Shown here: piece after piece, positions 51,610 to 61,136 of the stretch
Numbering within the stretch: position 1 is the stretch's first letter
Layout of the letters: every line of letters begins with the position of its first letter
Origin: Cenococcum geophilum 1.58
Taxonomy: Eukaryota > Ascomycota > Dothideomycetes > Gloniales > Gloniaceae
Length of the DNA: 64,000 nt
Direction: 5' to 3'
Assembly: GCA_001692895.1 (NCBI GenBank)
Contig: KV748181.1
Span: 3,601,640-3,665,639 of the forward strand
Made by a program: the position numbers and the translations under genes
Notes under the pieces: generated by a model
Seen by the model: the letters and a program-made list of their open reading frames with translations, nothing else
What the model was told of the DNA's origin: nothing
Databases searched by the model: none

Positions 51610-53820
51610 ACGGGTCCTTAGCCTTTTCACGTACATAGCATAGAGTTAATAGGGCATTTTGCTAGAATTGCATTCCTATTTATAAATCTATATTAGGAAT
51701 ATAGTTCCTAGGGCTTCTAAGCCCTTTTTAAAAGCCTTATAAGGCCTTTCTAAGCACCTAATTAAGGTCCTTAATTGCTACTATATATAAGAACGAATCC
51801 TAAAAGTCCAAACCACAAATGCCTAATTTAAAAAGCCACTATACCTTATTATTAGAAGTAGAATTAGTATCCATCGGGCCACTAAGTAATAGCTAACAAG
51901 AATAGGATCTAGATCCCTTAGTAGGCGTACGAGTAGGTATAAAAATAGGGGTAGGATAATAAGGTGTAGATAAAGCAGAGACTCTTAAACGCTTAATATT
52001 AATATTAGGTCCAAACCAATACTAATAAAGCTCTTATAGCGTAAGCTTATAGTTAATAAAGACACGCTTAAGCCCAAAATAAACAGAGACATTAGCTGGC
52101 TAGTATAGTCTAGAACTACTAAAACCTTACTATAGCAACTATTAGTTACCTATCCGCTAGGTACCTAAAGGGTAACCTACCTAATACCGCATTATATTAT
52201 ACTCTTTTGAAACTTAACGCATATACGCAAACTCCTTCCTGTAGTAAATAGCGACCTTCTTTTTATCACCCCTATCCCTTACCCTATCCTTAATATACTA
52301 ACCTTACTCTTATATTAGGCGTTACTGGCTAGCTTACTAGGAATTATAGGCAGTATAGATAGCTATAGCATAGTCTTAAATTCGGCTAAGTTATTTAATA
52401 TTTATACTAGAATAAGAGAGAGCCCGGGCGATGTAGTAGTTAAGGATATTAAAGGAACGTCGCCACTTAGGCCCAGGCTTTTAAAGCTTAAAGTTAGCAA
52501 TGGAAATCTATTAAGGATAGAAAAACTTACCTTAACGCAATTGCCGCTCTTAGTACGTATGCATTAATTATAAGGACTAAAGGTATTAGATTTAACGCAG
52601 TGCGTCTTATTACAAGCCTCTAGAATCCTATTATTAGATTTCTGGTCTTTTAAAGACGTATAGGCAAAATTATTTAGGTAGGACTAGCACTAGTTGCGAG
52701 TTAGGGGAGGTTGGGGTTTTATATATAAAGGTAAGGCTAGGATACGCTGTGGAATCTGCTTAAAAAAGTAGTTAGTAGGAGAATAAAGAGGTATATTAAA
52801 TTATTAATAAAAAAGAAGAAAATCTTAATAATATATTAAAGATACGTCCAAAATTAGACGACGGTTAATGGCGAGAAGTAAGGTATTTGGGAAAAGGAGC
52901 AGCTCGATAAGTAAGGTATCTTTATACTTTACCTCCTAATACCCTTTTAGTGAATAGCCGCAACCTTGCCGATATAACTCCGTTATAATAGCGTTATTTA
53001 AAAGGAAGGAAATACGCGTATAAGTTATTTAACTATTACTTCCTTATAAAAACTGACTACGCGGCTAGAGGAAGGCAATTAAAACGTTAAATTAAAGACG
53101 TATATAGGTTAAATTAGACCTAAAACAATACTATAGTATTAAAGAACAACGTTATAGACGTTTTTAACAATCGTATAATAGCTATAATTGCTATTATAAA
53201 ATGTCCCTAGTTACTAGGCAATGGAGCTACGCCAACTATATAGCATAGGACAACTAAATTTAAAAGCATATGCACCAAATCTTAAGAGATAAGTCTCTTT
53301 AACTAACTAATTAATACCTCAACCGCATCTAATAGCCTAAGGGCAAATATAAGAGCAATGCGTTAGTGACGTAGAGGATTATAAGAAAAGGATTATAAGA
53401 AAAAATTATAGACCATATCTTAGCAGTTAAAGACGATAGCAAGCCAAGGCTCTATATATTAAATTCCATACTAAAAGGTTCTACGGAACTATACTAGAAC
53501 ACTAAATTACCTATAATACTTGTAATTAATTATAGACTGGTATAAAGGCTTAGAAGCAGAGTTGTATAAAAATCCCTATATTAGCCTAGGTAGTTACTAG
53601 TATACTTCTAATAGGCTTCCAATAGGTCTTCTAGCAATCCTCGCGTCTTTTCTTTAGTTATGTTTTTTCCTTATTAAGGTTTTTTAGGAGTTTAAAGTAG
53701 GGGTTAAATAGATAGATAATATACAGCGGTATACCAATACCTCTCTAATATCTCTCTGAACCTCTTCTAGGATAAGCCCTTATAATCTCCCTACCGTAAG
53801 GTAATAGCGATTAGGGGCTA
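51610..53820. other. Long extra region of D between chromodomain and 3' LTR
   Basis: Two coding-like blocks remain after allowing for RIP wear: one on minus at about 52250-51750 (for example TPYYPTPIFIPTRTPTKGSR near 51950) and one on plus at about 52790-53560. Neither resembles gag, pol or a known accessory protein to my eye. They could be an extra retroelement ORF, captured host sequence or an unrelated nested element whose ends I cannot find. Confidence 0.4.
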
Positions 53821-53824
53821 ACTG

Positions 53825-53842
53825 TAAAAAGAGGGGGAGTAA
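53825..53842 (+). promoter_or_regulatory. Polypurine tract of D
   Basis: AAAAAGAGGGGGAGTAA immediately before the 3' LTR. Confidence 0.75.
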
Positions 53843-54057
53843 TGTAAGGGATATTATTGCGGACACCTTAGGTTGCCCTTAGGATAACCCCCGGACGCCC
53901 CTTAAATAGTCGCCGGTTATATACTAGAGGCACATGCCTATAGTATATAGTCTCCACAATCCCAGAGGCCTTACCTTCTTAAGGATTCGTCTCTCTTACC
54001 AATCTATCCTATTCTAATCGTGTCCTTATAGCCCCCTGTTTACAAGATCCCCTTATA
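53843..54057 (+). repeat. 3' LTR of D
   Basis: Starts TGTAAGGGATATTATTG and ends CCCCTTATA; inverted TGTAAGGG/CCCTTACA ends. Differs from the 5' LTR mostly by transitions. Confidence 0.9.
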
Positions 54058-55256
54058 CTATACAGGTATTTATAGGAACAGAAGGATAGAGTCAAAGAGC
54101 TGCGTTCTTTAATAATATTTTATGGATTAACGATTAGGGAACTTACTCTCTTTTAAGATATTCTAAAGATATTCCATATTCCGGAAGTCTATACGGTATA
54201 ACTCTATACTACCATTATACGCAACAGCTATTTCTACTTTTAGTTTAGTAAGAATATTTAGATATTAGATAAGGAGGAAGCTATATAAAAGATTAGGAGT
54301 AGAAAAGGCAAAGTATTACGCCGCATTAGGAGTATACTTATAATGTCCATAAGAGAAGGCAGGCCGTAGTGTCTCTTTTTATAGTTAGAGTGTTAATTAT
54401 CTAACTCCTTAATACTATACGGTTAGGGGTATTCTAGGTAAGGGAGTCTAAGAAGATATATTTTTGCCCCTTCTTTTATATATCTCGCGAGAGGTTATAA
54501 TCTATAATCTGGTCCGTAAAACAATGGACCTTATTATAAGCGTCCTGGAACTTTTTTTTTCTAATAAGCTAGTAGAGATCTAGGAGCCGAAACCTCTTTA
54601 CCATATACGCCTATGCTATATTAAAGGTATTAGCAAATATCTACTCCCTAGTTAATTTTGGAGCTTTTAGGCTTTTTACTAACTCTCTAAAAAGAAACTT
54701 GGTCGTTATATCCAGGGTTAGATAAAAGAAAAGAGGTTATAAGTTAATAACGCTATCTTCTTAAGAGATAATATTAATAAGGTTATTAATAGCCTCCCGG
54801 AATACTTCTAGGTTATTATACTACTTATAATAAAACTACGGCTTTAGTAATTCTTGTAAATGCTTCTACAATGCGCCTTTCTAAGTAAAGATACCATTCC
54901 CAAATATAGGGAGTGTGATCTATCGCCGCGCTCCTATACCCTAGTCTAAATAGAATTAATAGCGGGTAGGTAAGAGATAATTTTTAAGGCTTTATACAGA
55001 CCTTTAAAGTTAGTAGATAGGATAGCCTTAAGGTTAGCTGGGTTTATAGTGCTAAACGCTTGTATACTAAGAAAGACTTACTTAAGCGTATTTCCTATTT
55101 AGCGGAAATAGAAAAGGAACAGTTCCATTAATTAAGACTCTATATTAGCTTTAAAGACTTACTCTAGGCGGTTAATACCTAGTGGCCTTTAGTTTTAAAG
55201 TCTTGGAGGTGGAAGACACCTATAGCGCTCGCTAATAGCCCTATCGGCCTTTGGTC

Positions 55257-56095
55257 TAGTTAGTAGGTTTTTTTTTTTTTTTTATCCGTTATATTATACT
55301 ACGTACAATACTACGCATGCAGCCTCTAGGCTATGGCGCTATAGTTCTATATACATAAATCCTTTCTAGGCAGCTTAACATGTACTAGTAGCTATGTCCT
55401 AGTAGTTTATAAATCCCTAAGCTAGGGATTTACAGCTTCCTAATAAGATACTAGGTTGCTAACAACTATTAGGTAGTAAGAAAACGATAGAAAAATAGAA
55501 GAAAAAATTAGAATAAAATTATAAATAATCCTAACGCCTGTCCCTGTCCTTTTTATAGTTCATTTCTATCCTTTTGCTTTCTATGGTCTATCTACTAGGA
55601 CTTTAGTAGGAGTTGCCTCCTTCTAGAGATCCTTCTGCTCTTAGCCACTTCCCAGTAGCTATTTTTGTCCTACTTAAGAATAGAAAAAGCGCCCTTCTTC
55701 CTTTCTTTGTACAAAAAAGCTTCTCTAAGGAGAGAGAAGAGCCTATTTGTCTTTGCATTTCCTTTCTATCTTCCCAATATAGTCTGCATTCTAGTAAGAG
55801 GTGCGTAGGGGTTTGTACCGCGGTATAGTCCTTAAAGCATCTACCTTCTTTATCCTTCCCTATTGTTTTAGAAAAGGATTTAAAGAAGCCTTTTCCTAGT
55901 TTTAGTTGAAAGAAAGCTGATTATAGCTTTTTAGGATATTTATCCTTAGTGGCTTTAAAAGAGAAAGGGTAGTTTCCTTTACAGATTCTAGTATAGTGTT
56001 TTCCTTTACTTTTATTCTGTTGCCAATTGTTTTTCCACTATTCTAGTATCTTTTCTCTTGCTTGTTTCCCTAGGTGGGCTAGTAGTTAGTAGGTT
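55257..56095 (-). mobile_element. 5'-truncated LINE with poly(A) and 13 bp target duplications
   Basis: A T16 run (55268-55283, the poly(A) of a minus-strand insert) and direct duplications TAGTTAGTAGGTT (55257-55269 and 56083-56095) delimit the insert. It consists of the last about 475 bp of the reverse-transcriptase ORF and about 320 bp of 3' UTR. Truncation at the 5' end is the usual outcome of target-primed insertion. Mutation load is low compared with the host sequence. The terminal 110 bp is shared with the composite retroposon at 36641-38059. Confidence 0.88.
55603..56080 (-). pseudogene. LINE ORF2 C-terminus (Tad/I-like), truncated
   Basis: Translates on minus as the end of a fungal LINE polyprotein after the RNase H domain: LLAHLGKQAREKILE, then FFQLKLGKGFFKSF, then a CCHC-like segment ending THLLLECRLYWEDRKEMQR, then a stop at 55603-55605. 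The phrase (E/Q)HLLLEC.LY is the conserved tail of Tad-type ORF2 proteins. Three in-frame stops (a TAA near the truncated end, a TAG before WKNNW and a TAA before SAFFQ) are consistent with RIP of CAA/CAG codons. About 158 residues remain of a protein that normally exceeds 1000, so it cannot act itself. Confidence 0.8.
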
Positions 56096-56547
56096 ATCCT
56101 TTAGTAAATAGGTAAATAGCTAGTGGCTTTACCCGGCGATCTCTATATTTAATAATAAAATTGTGGATATATAGGGTAACTATATAACTTAATACGGCTA
56201 GGGGAAGGTAGATATGCTTTATTTCGGCATAGCGTACTTTAAAGAATAATTAATAGATAAAGGGAGTCTGGTGTGTTCCTAAGGTAGCTATATATATCTC
56301 TAGCTAAAGAAACTATAGCCAAAGTTAAAGCGCCTTAATAAGGGTCTAGGTACGCTATATATTTAAATATATAAAGGTGCTAAGCGAAGGTGGAGCGTGT
56401 AAAACTAGCTGGAAGGATATACTTAGGTTTCCCCCCTACTAGGGGCTTTTTCCTATATATAGAAGGTAAAAGCCTATACCTAAAAGAGGGACTAAATTAG
56501 GCAGTAAATAGAAATAATAAATTTTTTTTTATATACCCTTACTGCTA

Positions 56548-56719
56548 AGCCAATTTAGGGTATAATAAAAAATCTATATATTTATTTATTGTTACTGCTA
56601 AGTATATTGATATTATAACTATATAAGCTTATTTAGGTCCTCTTTAAAGCTCTTACTACGTAGAGACTTGTTTTAAGGAGTGCTTTATACTTCCTACACC
56701 TTCCTACTTTATTAATATA
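56548..56719. other. AT-rich spacer
   Basis: No feature seen between the unknown coding region and the zinc-finger remnant. Confidence 0.4.
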
Positions 56720-57330
56720 ACTACTTATTTAAGATCTAATTCCTCTTTATTAGTAGTAGATATACTTTCCGCTGTAAAATACTCTTTATTAATATCTGTT
56801 GACTTAGGCGATTTTAAACTTCGTTTCTTTAATACTGCTTTTACTTTTTCTTTAAGCGTAGGGCACCCACGCCTTTTATGCTTATAATAATATTAGTATT
56901 ACGTATATAGATTAATAGATAGCTCTACCTCTATAATAAATCTTTCTAACTAAATTCTTCGTTATAGTGCGGGCATTTTTCATAATCGCGCTGCTTGCTA
57001 TAGTACTATAATTGCTTAATATATACTCTAACTAATGTTAAATTATGCTTACTAGCCTATGCCTTTAAAAATTAATACTTTTTATAAACTCTCTTTTATA
57101 CCTAGTATATAAGTATTTATAAGGTTTTACTTAGGTAGGGTTATAGGTTAATAGATAAACTCTAAGATTACTAAGTCTTATAAATCCTCTTTCACAACCG
57201 GAATATATGTACTTCTAAGGTCTTTTCTGGTTAGGGTTATATATTTCTAAGTAGTCTTTATAGCTTCTACGTAATAGTAATCTAAGATATATCTTATATT
57301 TCTTTTTCGCTATTAAGAAGGTTTTAATAG
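56720..57330 (-). pseudogene. C2H2 zinc-finger protein remnant, RIP-worn
   Basis: On minus, from about 57205 the frame reads GCERGFIRLSNLRVYLLTYN, then KPYKYLYTRYKREFIKSINF and RHRL. Two C2H2 fingers with a TH....KPYKC-type linker are evident if several Tyr are taken as RIPed Cys or His. This linker and the NLRVH/NFQRH helices are classic. A lysine-rich stretch (CPTLKEKVKAVLKKRSLKSP, about 56790-56880) follows in another frame and may be the C-terminal part. Finger proteins bind DNA or RNA; here the metal ligands are altered, so it is non-functional. Whether it is a host gene family or transposon cargo is open. Confidence 0.65.
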
Positions 57331-57880
57331 ATAAAGAAATAGGGTAAGGTACGGAAAGAGATGGCCGGGTTTACGGGGGGGGCTACTATATAGCAATTAT
57401 ATAGAATAGCTGGGCGTACTATTTTCGTTAACGTATTAGGTGTCTTTTATATAGTCAGTAGCGTAACTAAAGTTTATATAGACTATAACGTGGCTTAATA
57501 AGGCGCTGTTAAAGCTAACTTATGTGTTCCTCAGTTTATTATAAGGAGGAGCTATTTTAGTTTCCTAATTCTACTTGCTAGTCTAGCTTAGGGAAAATGG
57601 GGAGGATTGTAAAGGTAGCTGTCTTTTTTTAGAGTAGAGTATATTTAGAGTGCCTAGCGGACTGGGGTTCCCTAGCACTAACTACTGTATTAATTTTATT
57701 AGATGGTCCTTAAATTAACTAATATACCTAATAAAATTTCCGTTTCGCCTTAATATATAGGATTTTCTGGCGCGGAATTTCGCCGTTTAGATATATAGAT
57801 AAGCATTCTAGCACTCTTTAGTCCCTTAGATTTTTTATATAATCTTTCCCGCTTAGTTAATTATATCTAGTTTATACGCT
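57331..57880. other. Spacer between zinc-finger and ankyrin remnants
   Basis: RIP-like composition with a G9 run near 57374 and a small inverted pair GGCGCGGAATTTCGCC near 57770. No gene recognised; it may be a degraded divergent promoter region, since the two flanking remnants point away from each other. Confidence 0.4.
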
Positions 57881-59580
57881 TTCTTTTTTATAAACACTTA
57901 CCCTATTAACTAAGACCCCCCTAATATTTACCAATTCTAATACCGATTTTATAACTATAACACGTTATAAAACTAGTGGTCCGCCAAAAAACGTATTAGT
58001 ATCGCCCTTTAGCATTAAGAAATGGTCTTAAAGAACGCCTACTTGAAATATATTAACCCTACGCTTAAGGTCTTATGGGCCTTAACCTATAAAAACCCCT
58101 TTGCCGCAGCGTAGACCTTTTCTTAAACTACCGCCTAAACTACGCATTTAAATATATAAGCTCCTTTTAGGCAAATCCGCTAAAACACTAGTCATTAAGA
58201 CGAAGTGGGAATTCCGATTATTATTTTAATATAAGTTAATAATAGCCGTAGAGTAAGGATTGGGAATAGATAGTATAATCCTATATACTTGCTATTAAAT
58301 TTACTATAAGGCGCGTGACGTCTTTTACGCTAATAGAACCTTTTAATTTAACGGCCCTTTTACTCTTGCTCTATTTTAGAGAAATCTTCGTCTAAATACT
58401 ATAGCAAAGATATTATTACTTAAAGTGGCTAATATACCCAGTAAGGCAGTAAATCTTAAATATGGCAACGATACTAAGCCTATAGAGTTGCTACTAGTAG
58501 CTAAAAATCGTGTTATTATTAATAACCTCCGTATCGCTTAAGTACTATATCTATACTAAGAGAATATCCTTTACTAAAATCTATATTCTAGAGATTTATA
58601 CTCCTATATTCCTATATTTTAATTAACCCCTTTTACTAACGCTTGCCTTTCTTTATCTAATAATATTATAAAGCTTCTTATACGCTATAGCGCATATATT
58701 AATGGGTGTTGTTATACTATAGGCCGTTTACTTACCTATGCCGTCTAGAAAGGTTATAAAAGCCTAGTAAGATACCTTTTTAATAAAGGGGCAGATATTA
58801 ACGCATAAAGCTTAATATTTTTACTAATTATTATTTATAATAAAGGCTATTATAATATTATAGAATATCTTATTAATAGAGGTGCTAATATTAACGCGTG
58901 AACTAACTACGGATCTTTACTAAGTAGAGCTTATATAATAGGCTATAAAAATATTATTCTTCTTCTTATTTAGAATGGGGCTAAGATTAACTACCTAATT
59001 AAAATGGACTAAGAAATTCTATAGAGTAAGTATGGTCTAGTAACCTTTAGAATACGGCATTACCCGCCACTATACTATATAGTACTTAGGGGGTATAAGA
59101 CTATTATTAAGCTTTTATTTTAATATGGTGCCTAAACCTATATCTTAGGTGCTAAGGGTGATATTACGCAGCTTAAACGCGAGATATAACGGAGTATTAA
59201 GAAAATTGGGGTAGCAATAGGTGCATCTTATTGCCTTAGAAATAGTTAGTAAAAAACCTTATTTAATGCCTACTACTAACCTATTAGAATAATAGAAACC
59301 CCTATAAAAGTTCTATAGCATTAAATAAAAGAAACATAGTTTAATTTAGCTACTTTAAGCCAGCTAGGGAACGCTAGAGTAGGAAATAGTAGTTTAATAA
59401 ATGCTTGCTAGATTTAATAAATTATAATTACTACTTGCTTACAAGACTCTAAGGAACTTTTTATAAAATAAGGCGCTATCCCTTCTAACGTTAAAATGGG
59501 CCCTATGGTTATTAATAAAAGACTAGCTAATTAGAGAACTTAGTTTAATATAAGTGCCTAATTAAATCTAGTAGCGAACT
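57881..59580 (+). pseudogene. Ankyrin-repeat protein remnant, RIP-worn
   Basis: The central part reads as consecutive ankyrin repeats: TPFTNACLSLSNNIIKLLIR (from 58626), YKSLVRYLFNKGADINA (about 58750), YYNIIEYLINRGANINA (about 58850), YKNIILLLIQNGAKIN (about 58950) and a further GYKTIIKLLF (about 59090). The G-A-D/N-I-N loop and the hydrophobic IIxLLI helix are diagnostic. At least five repeats remain, about 33 residues apart. The upstream part (57881-58490) is coding-like but lacks a recognised domain; Pezizomycotina ankyrin proteins often carry an N-terminal effector or signalling domain. In-frame TAA/TAG codons show RIP. A member of a repeated gene family or cargo; not functional. Confidence 0.75.
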
Positions 59581-59634
59581 CTCTAGGGTCCCTATAACGG
59601 CGCTATTGTATATTACCTACTAAATTCTGCTAAC

Positions 59635-59790
59635 TTATAATTGGCTTGCCTAAAGCTAGCGCCTTAGCAGCTTATTTTATATATTTGTTTATATTGGTCC
59701 TAGCGACCTCTTTTCCTTCTCCTTAGCTTAGTATCTTTATAATACAGCATTCGTTTAAGCTTCGGTTTAGAGGTATATATTTAAGCCGTA
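59635..59790. repeat. Inverted copy of 39640-39795
   Basis: Reverse complement matches the left repeat over about 150 bp (ATTACGGCTTAAATA..., GAATGCTGTATTATAAAGAT, GATACTAAGCTAAGGAGAAG), including a CTAAGGCGCTAG motif and a GCAGAATTT phrase. With the left copy it brackets 20 kb. Confidence 0.75.
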
Positions 59791-60712
59791 ATAGTCCCTA
59801 ACGTTATAAGGGATAGCGATATTTGCTTAGCGGTAATACTTTTAATCGGTTTATACTTAATAGATAAAGAATAATATAAAATATAAATACTTAGAATATC
59901 TGGCCGCTAATATATTAAGCGCTTATAATATCGATTTTGGTTCCTATATAAGTTATAAAAAATAATGTATTAATACCGTGCTAAGGATCGTTAAAGCGCA
60001 CGGACTATTAACCTCCTATTATTTACTAGGTGTCGACCTAAATTGGAGTTCCTTACTACTATTGTACTACTATCTGTTGACCCAGATCGTATTTACATAT
60101 TTTGTCTTAGTTGTCTCTTAACTTATTACTAAAATTACCTATTTCCATTACCAATTACTAACTAAATAACAACGTAGTCGTTAGTTTATTTATGTCAACC
60201 GTTAAGGTTACTCTTAGGTACTACTTTATAACTTACTACCCTATTCTCGTATATCTTACTACTGTCTTAGTTAGCGACTTAGTTAACGACTTAGTTAACG
60301 ACTTAGTTAACAACTTAGTCTCTAATACGGTAACTAAATTAGTCTACTACCCTTTTTTTTCTTATATATTTATAGAGGCTCTAGAGCCACATTTAATAGA
60401 TAGAGTTTTTCTTAGTAACTTATCCGTCTAATAATTTACTACCTGCCTAGTGTATATAGTGAGGCTTTAGAGCCTTTTATAATACTATAGAGTTCTTATT
60501 CCTAATTATCTGTTTAATACTAGGTCTAGCTTAACGTAGAATTTTTTTCCCCTAATAAACCCTATCTCCCGCTTAACTAACTAACCGTCTATTACGCTAG
60601 CACGTGGGCTAGCCTATAGATACTTACGGTAGGTTTAAAAAGGGAATAATATCTAATAAAACAATATACTGCAGTAGTCTGGGTTAATTACGCCATGTTT
60701 TATACGGATTAT
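59791..60712. other. AT-rich region without a recognised gene
   Basis: Contains the palindrome TCCCTAACGTTATAAGGGA at about 59794, a 12 bp tandem repeat, and the phrase GAGGCT(C/T)TAGAGCC twice (60374, 60461). A 79-codon open frame at 60192-60431 spans the tandem repeat and encodes an LVND repeat; I see no support for it as a gene. Confidence 0.45.
60266..60320. repeat. 12 bp tandem repeat, 4.5 units
   Basis: CTTAGTTAACGA in tandem with one-base variants. Confidence 0.9.
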
Positions 60713-61136
60713 TGTAATGGAACCTTGTAGCAAGAACTACGGTAGGCTCGTTATTGGGCTAGGTGTATAGGAAATGCAAGTATAAAAGTCAACAACAAAT
60801 AATAACTGGTAGAGTGGTTGCCTAACAGATTAACTTTAATTATATTCTAGGAATTACTATAAAGAAGGAACTATCTAGGTAGGAACTAAGGGTCCTTAAA
60901 TATACAACCGTACTCCTATAAAATCCTTCTTGTATATAATATACGTTTTATATATAAGGTACATAAGTTCCTCTTATTCCTCCCGTTTAATACGTAGCAT
61001 ATTATATAACCTTAATTACTATTCCTTATTATATAGTTCTACCGGTTTCCTCCTAGACTGTGCCTAAATTAACTAACTAGCTTCTTCTGTCTCTTCTCCA
61101 AGTAGTTGTAATATTATACTTAAAGCGTCTGTAACA
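60713..61136 (-). repeat. 3' LTR of A3
   Basis: 424 bp, starting TGTAATGGAACC and ending GTCTGTAACA in plus orientation; matches the reversed A+ LTRs end to end. A pyrimidine tract (minus-strand polypurine tract) follows at 61137-61158. Confidence 0.9.

Larger units (their letters stand above)
45124..54057 (+). mobile_element. Chromovirus family D, structurally complete fossil
   Basis: Two 215 bp LTRs (45124-45338, 53843-54057) and a plus-strand interior: gag about 45400-47100, protease about 47190-47560, RT about 48100-48850, RNase H about 49080-49450, H2C2 about 50030-50300, integrase about 50330-50800 (YYAIDFITDLPLSKDS directly readable from 50341), chromodomain about 51280-51430 (YKVKAILRYKSIKNK from 51286). 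A purine tract precedes the 3' LTR. About 2.2 kb lies between chromodomain and 3' LTR, unusual for the group. The flanks do not give a clean 5 bp duplication (TACTT left, CTATA right). RIP-worn, many breaks; looks whole in outline. Confidence 0.9.
54058..56547 (+). pseudogene. RIP-worn protein-coding region, unknown function, split by a LINE
   Basis: On plus, successive frames read as protein with TAA/TAG interruptions where CAA/CAG fit. Directly readable pieces include RVKELRSLIIFYGLTIRELT (about 54093), KKDLLKRISYLAEIEKEQFH (about 55071), KSWRWKTPIALANSPIGLWS just left of the LINE, and GEGRYALFRHSVL right of it (about 56200), so the coding sequence resumes after the insertion. No catalytic motif is recognised. 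The left limit is set by the D LTR, so the 5' end is missing. It behaves like the unknown region at 36075-38935: repeated, RIPed, hit by a poly(A) retroposon. No function assigned. Confidence 0.45.

Noticed and set aside
55613-55828. Plus-strand open frame
   Set aside because: It is the antisense of the LINE ORF2 tail.
54058-56547. Starship captain (tyrosine recombinase, DUF3435)
   Set aside because: Cargo-like neighbours suggested it, but I see no tyrosine recombinase R..H.R..Y pattern and the flanking repeats are inverted; Starships lack long inverted ends of this kind.
60192-60431. 79-codon open frame with an LVND repeat
   Set aside because: It is created by the 12 bp tandem repeat in RIP-like DNA; no supporting features.
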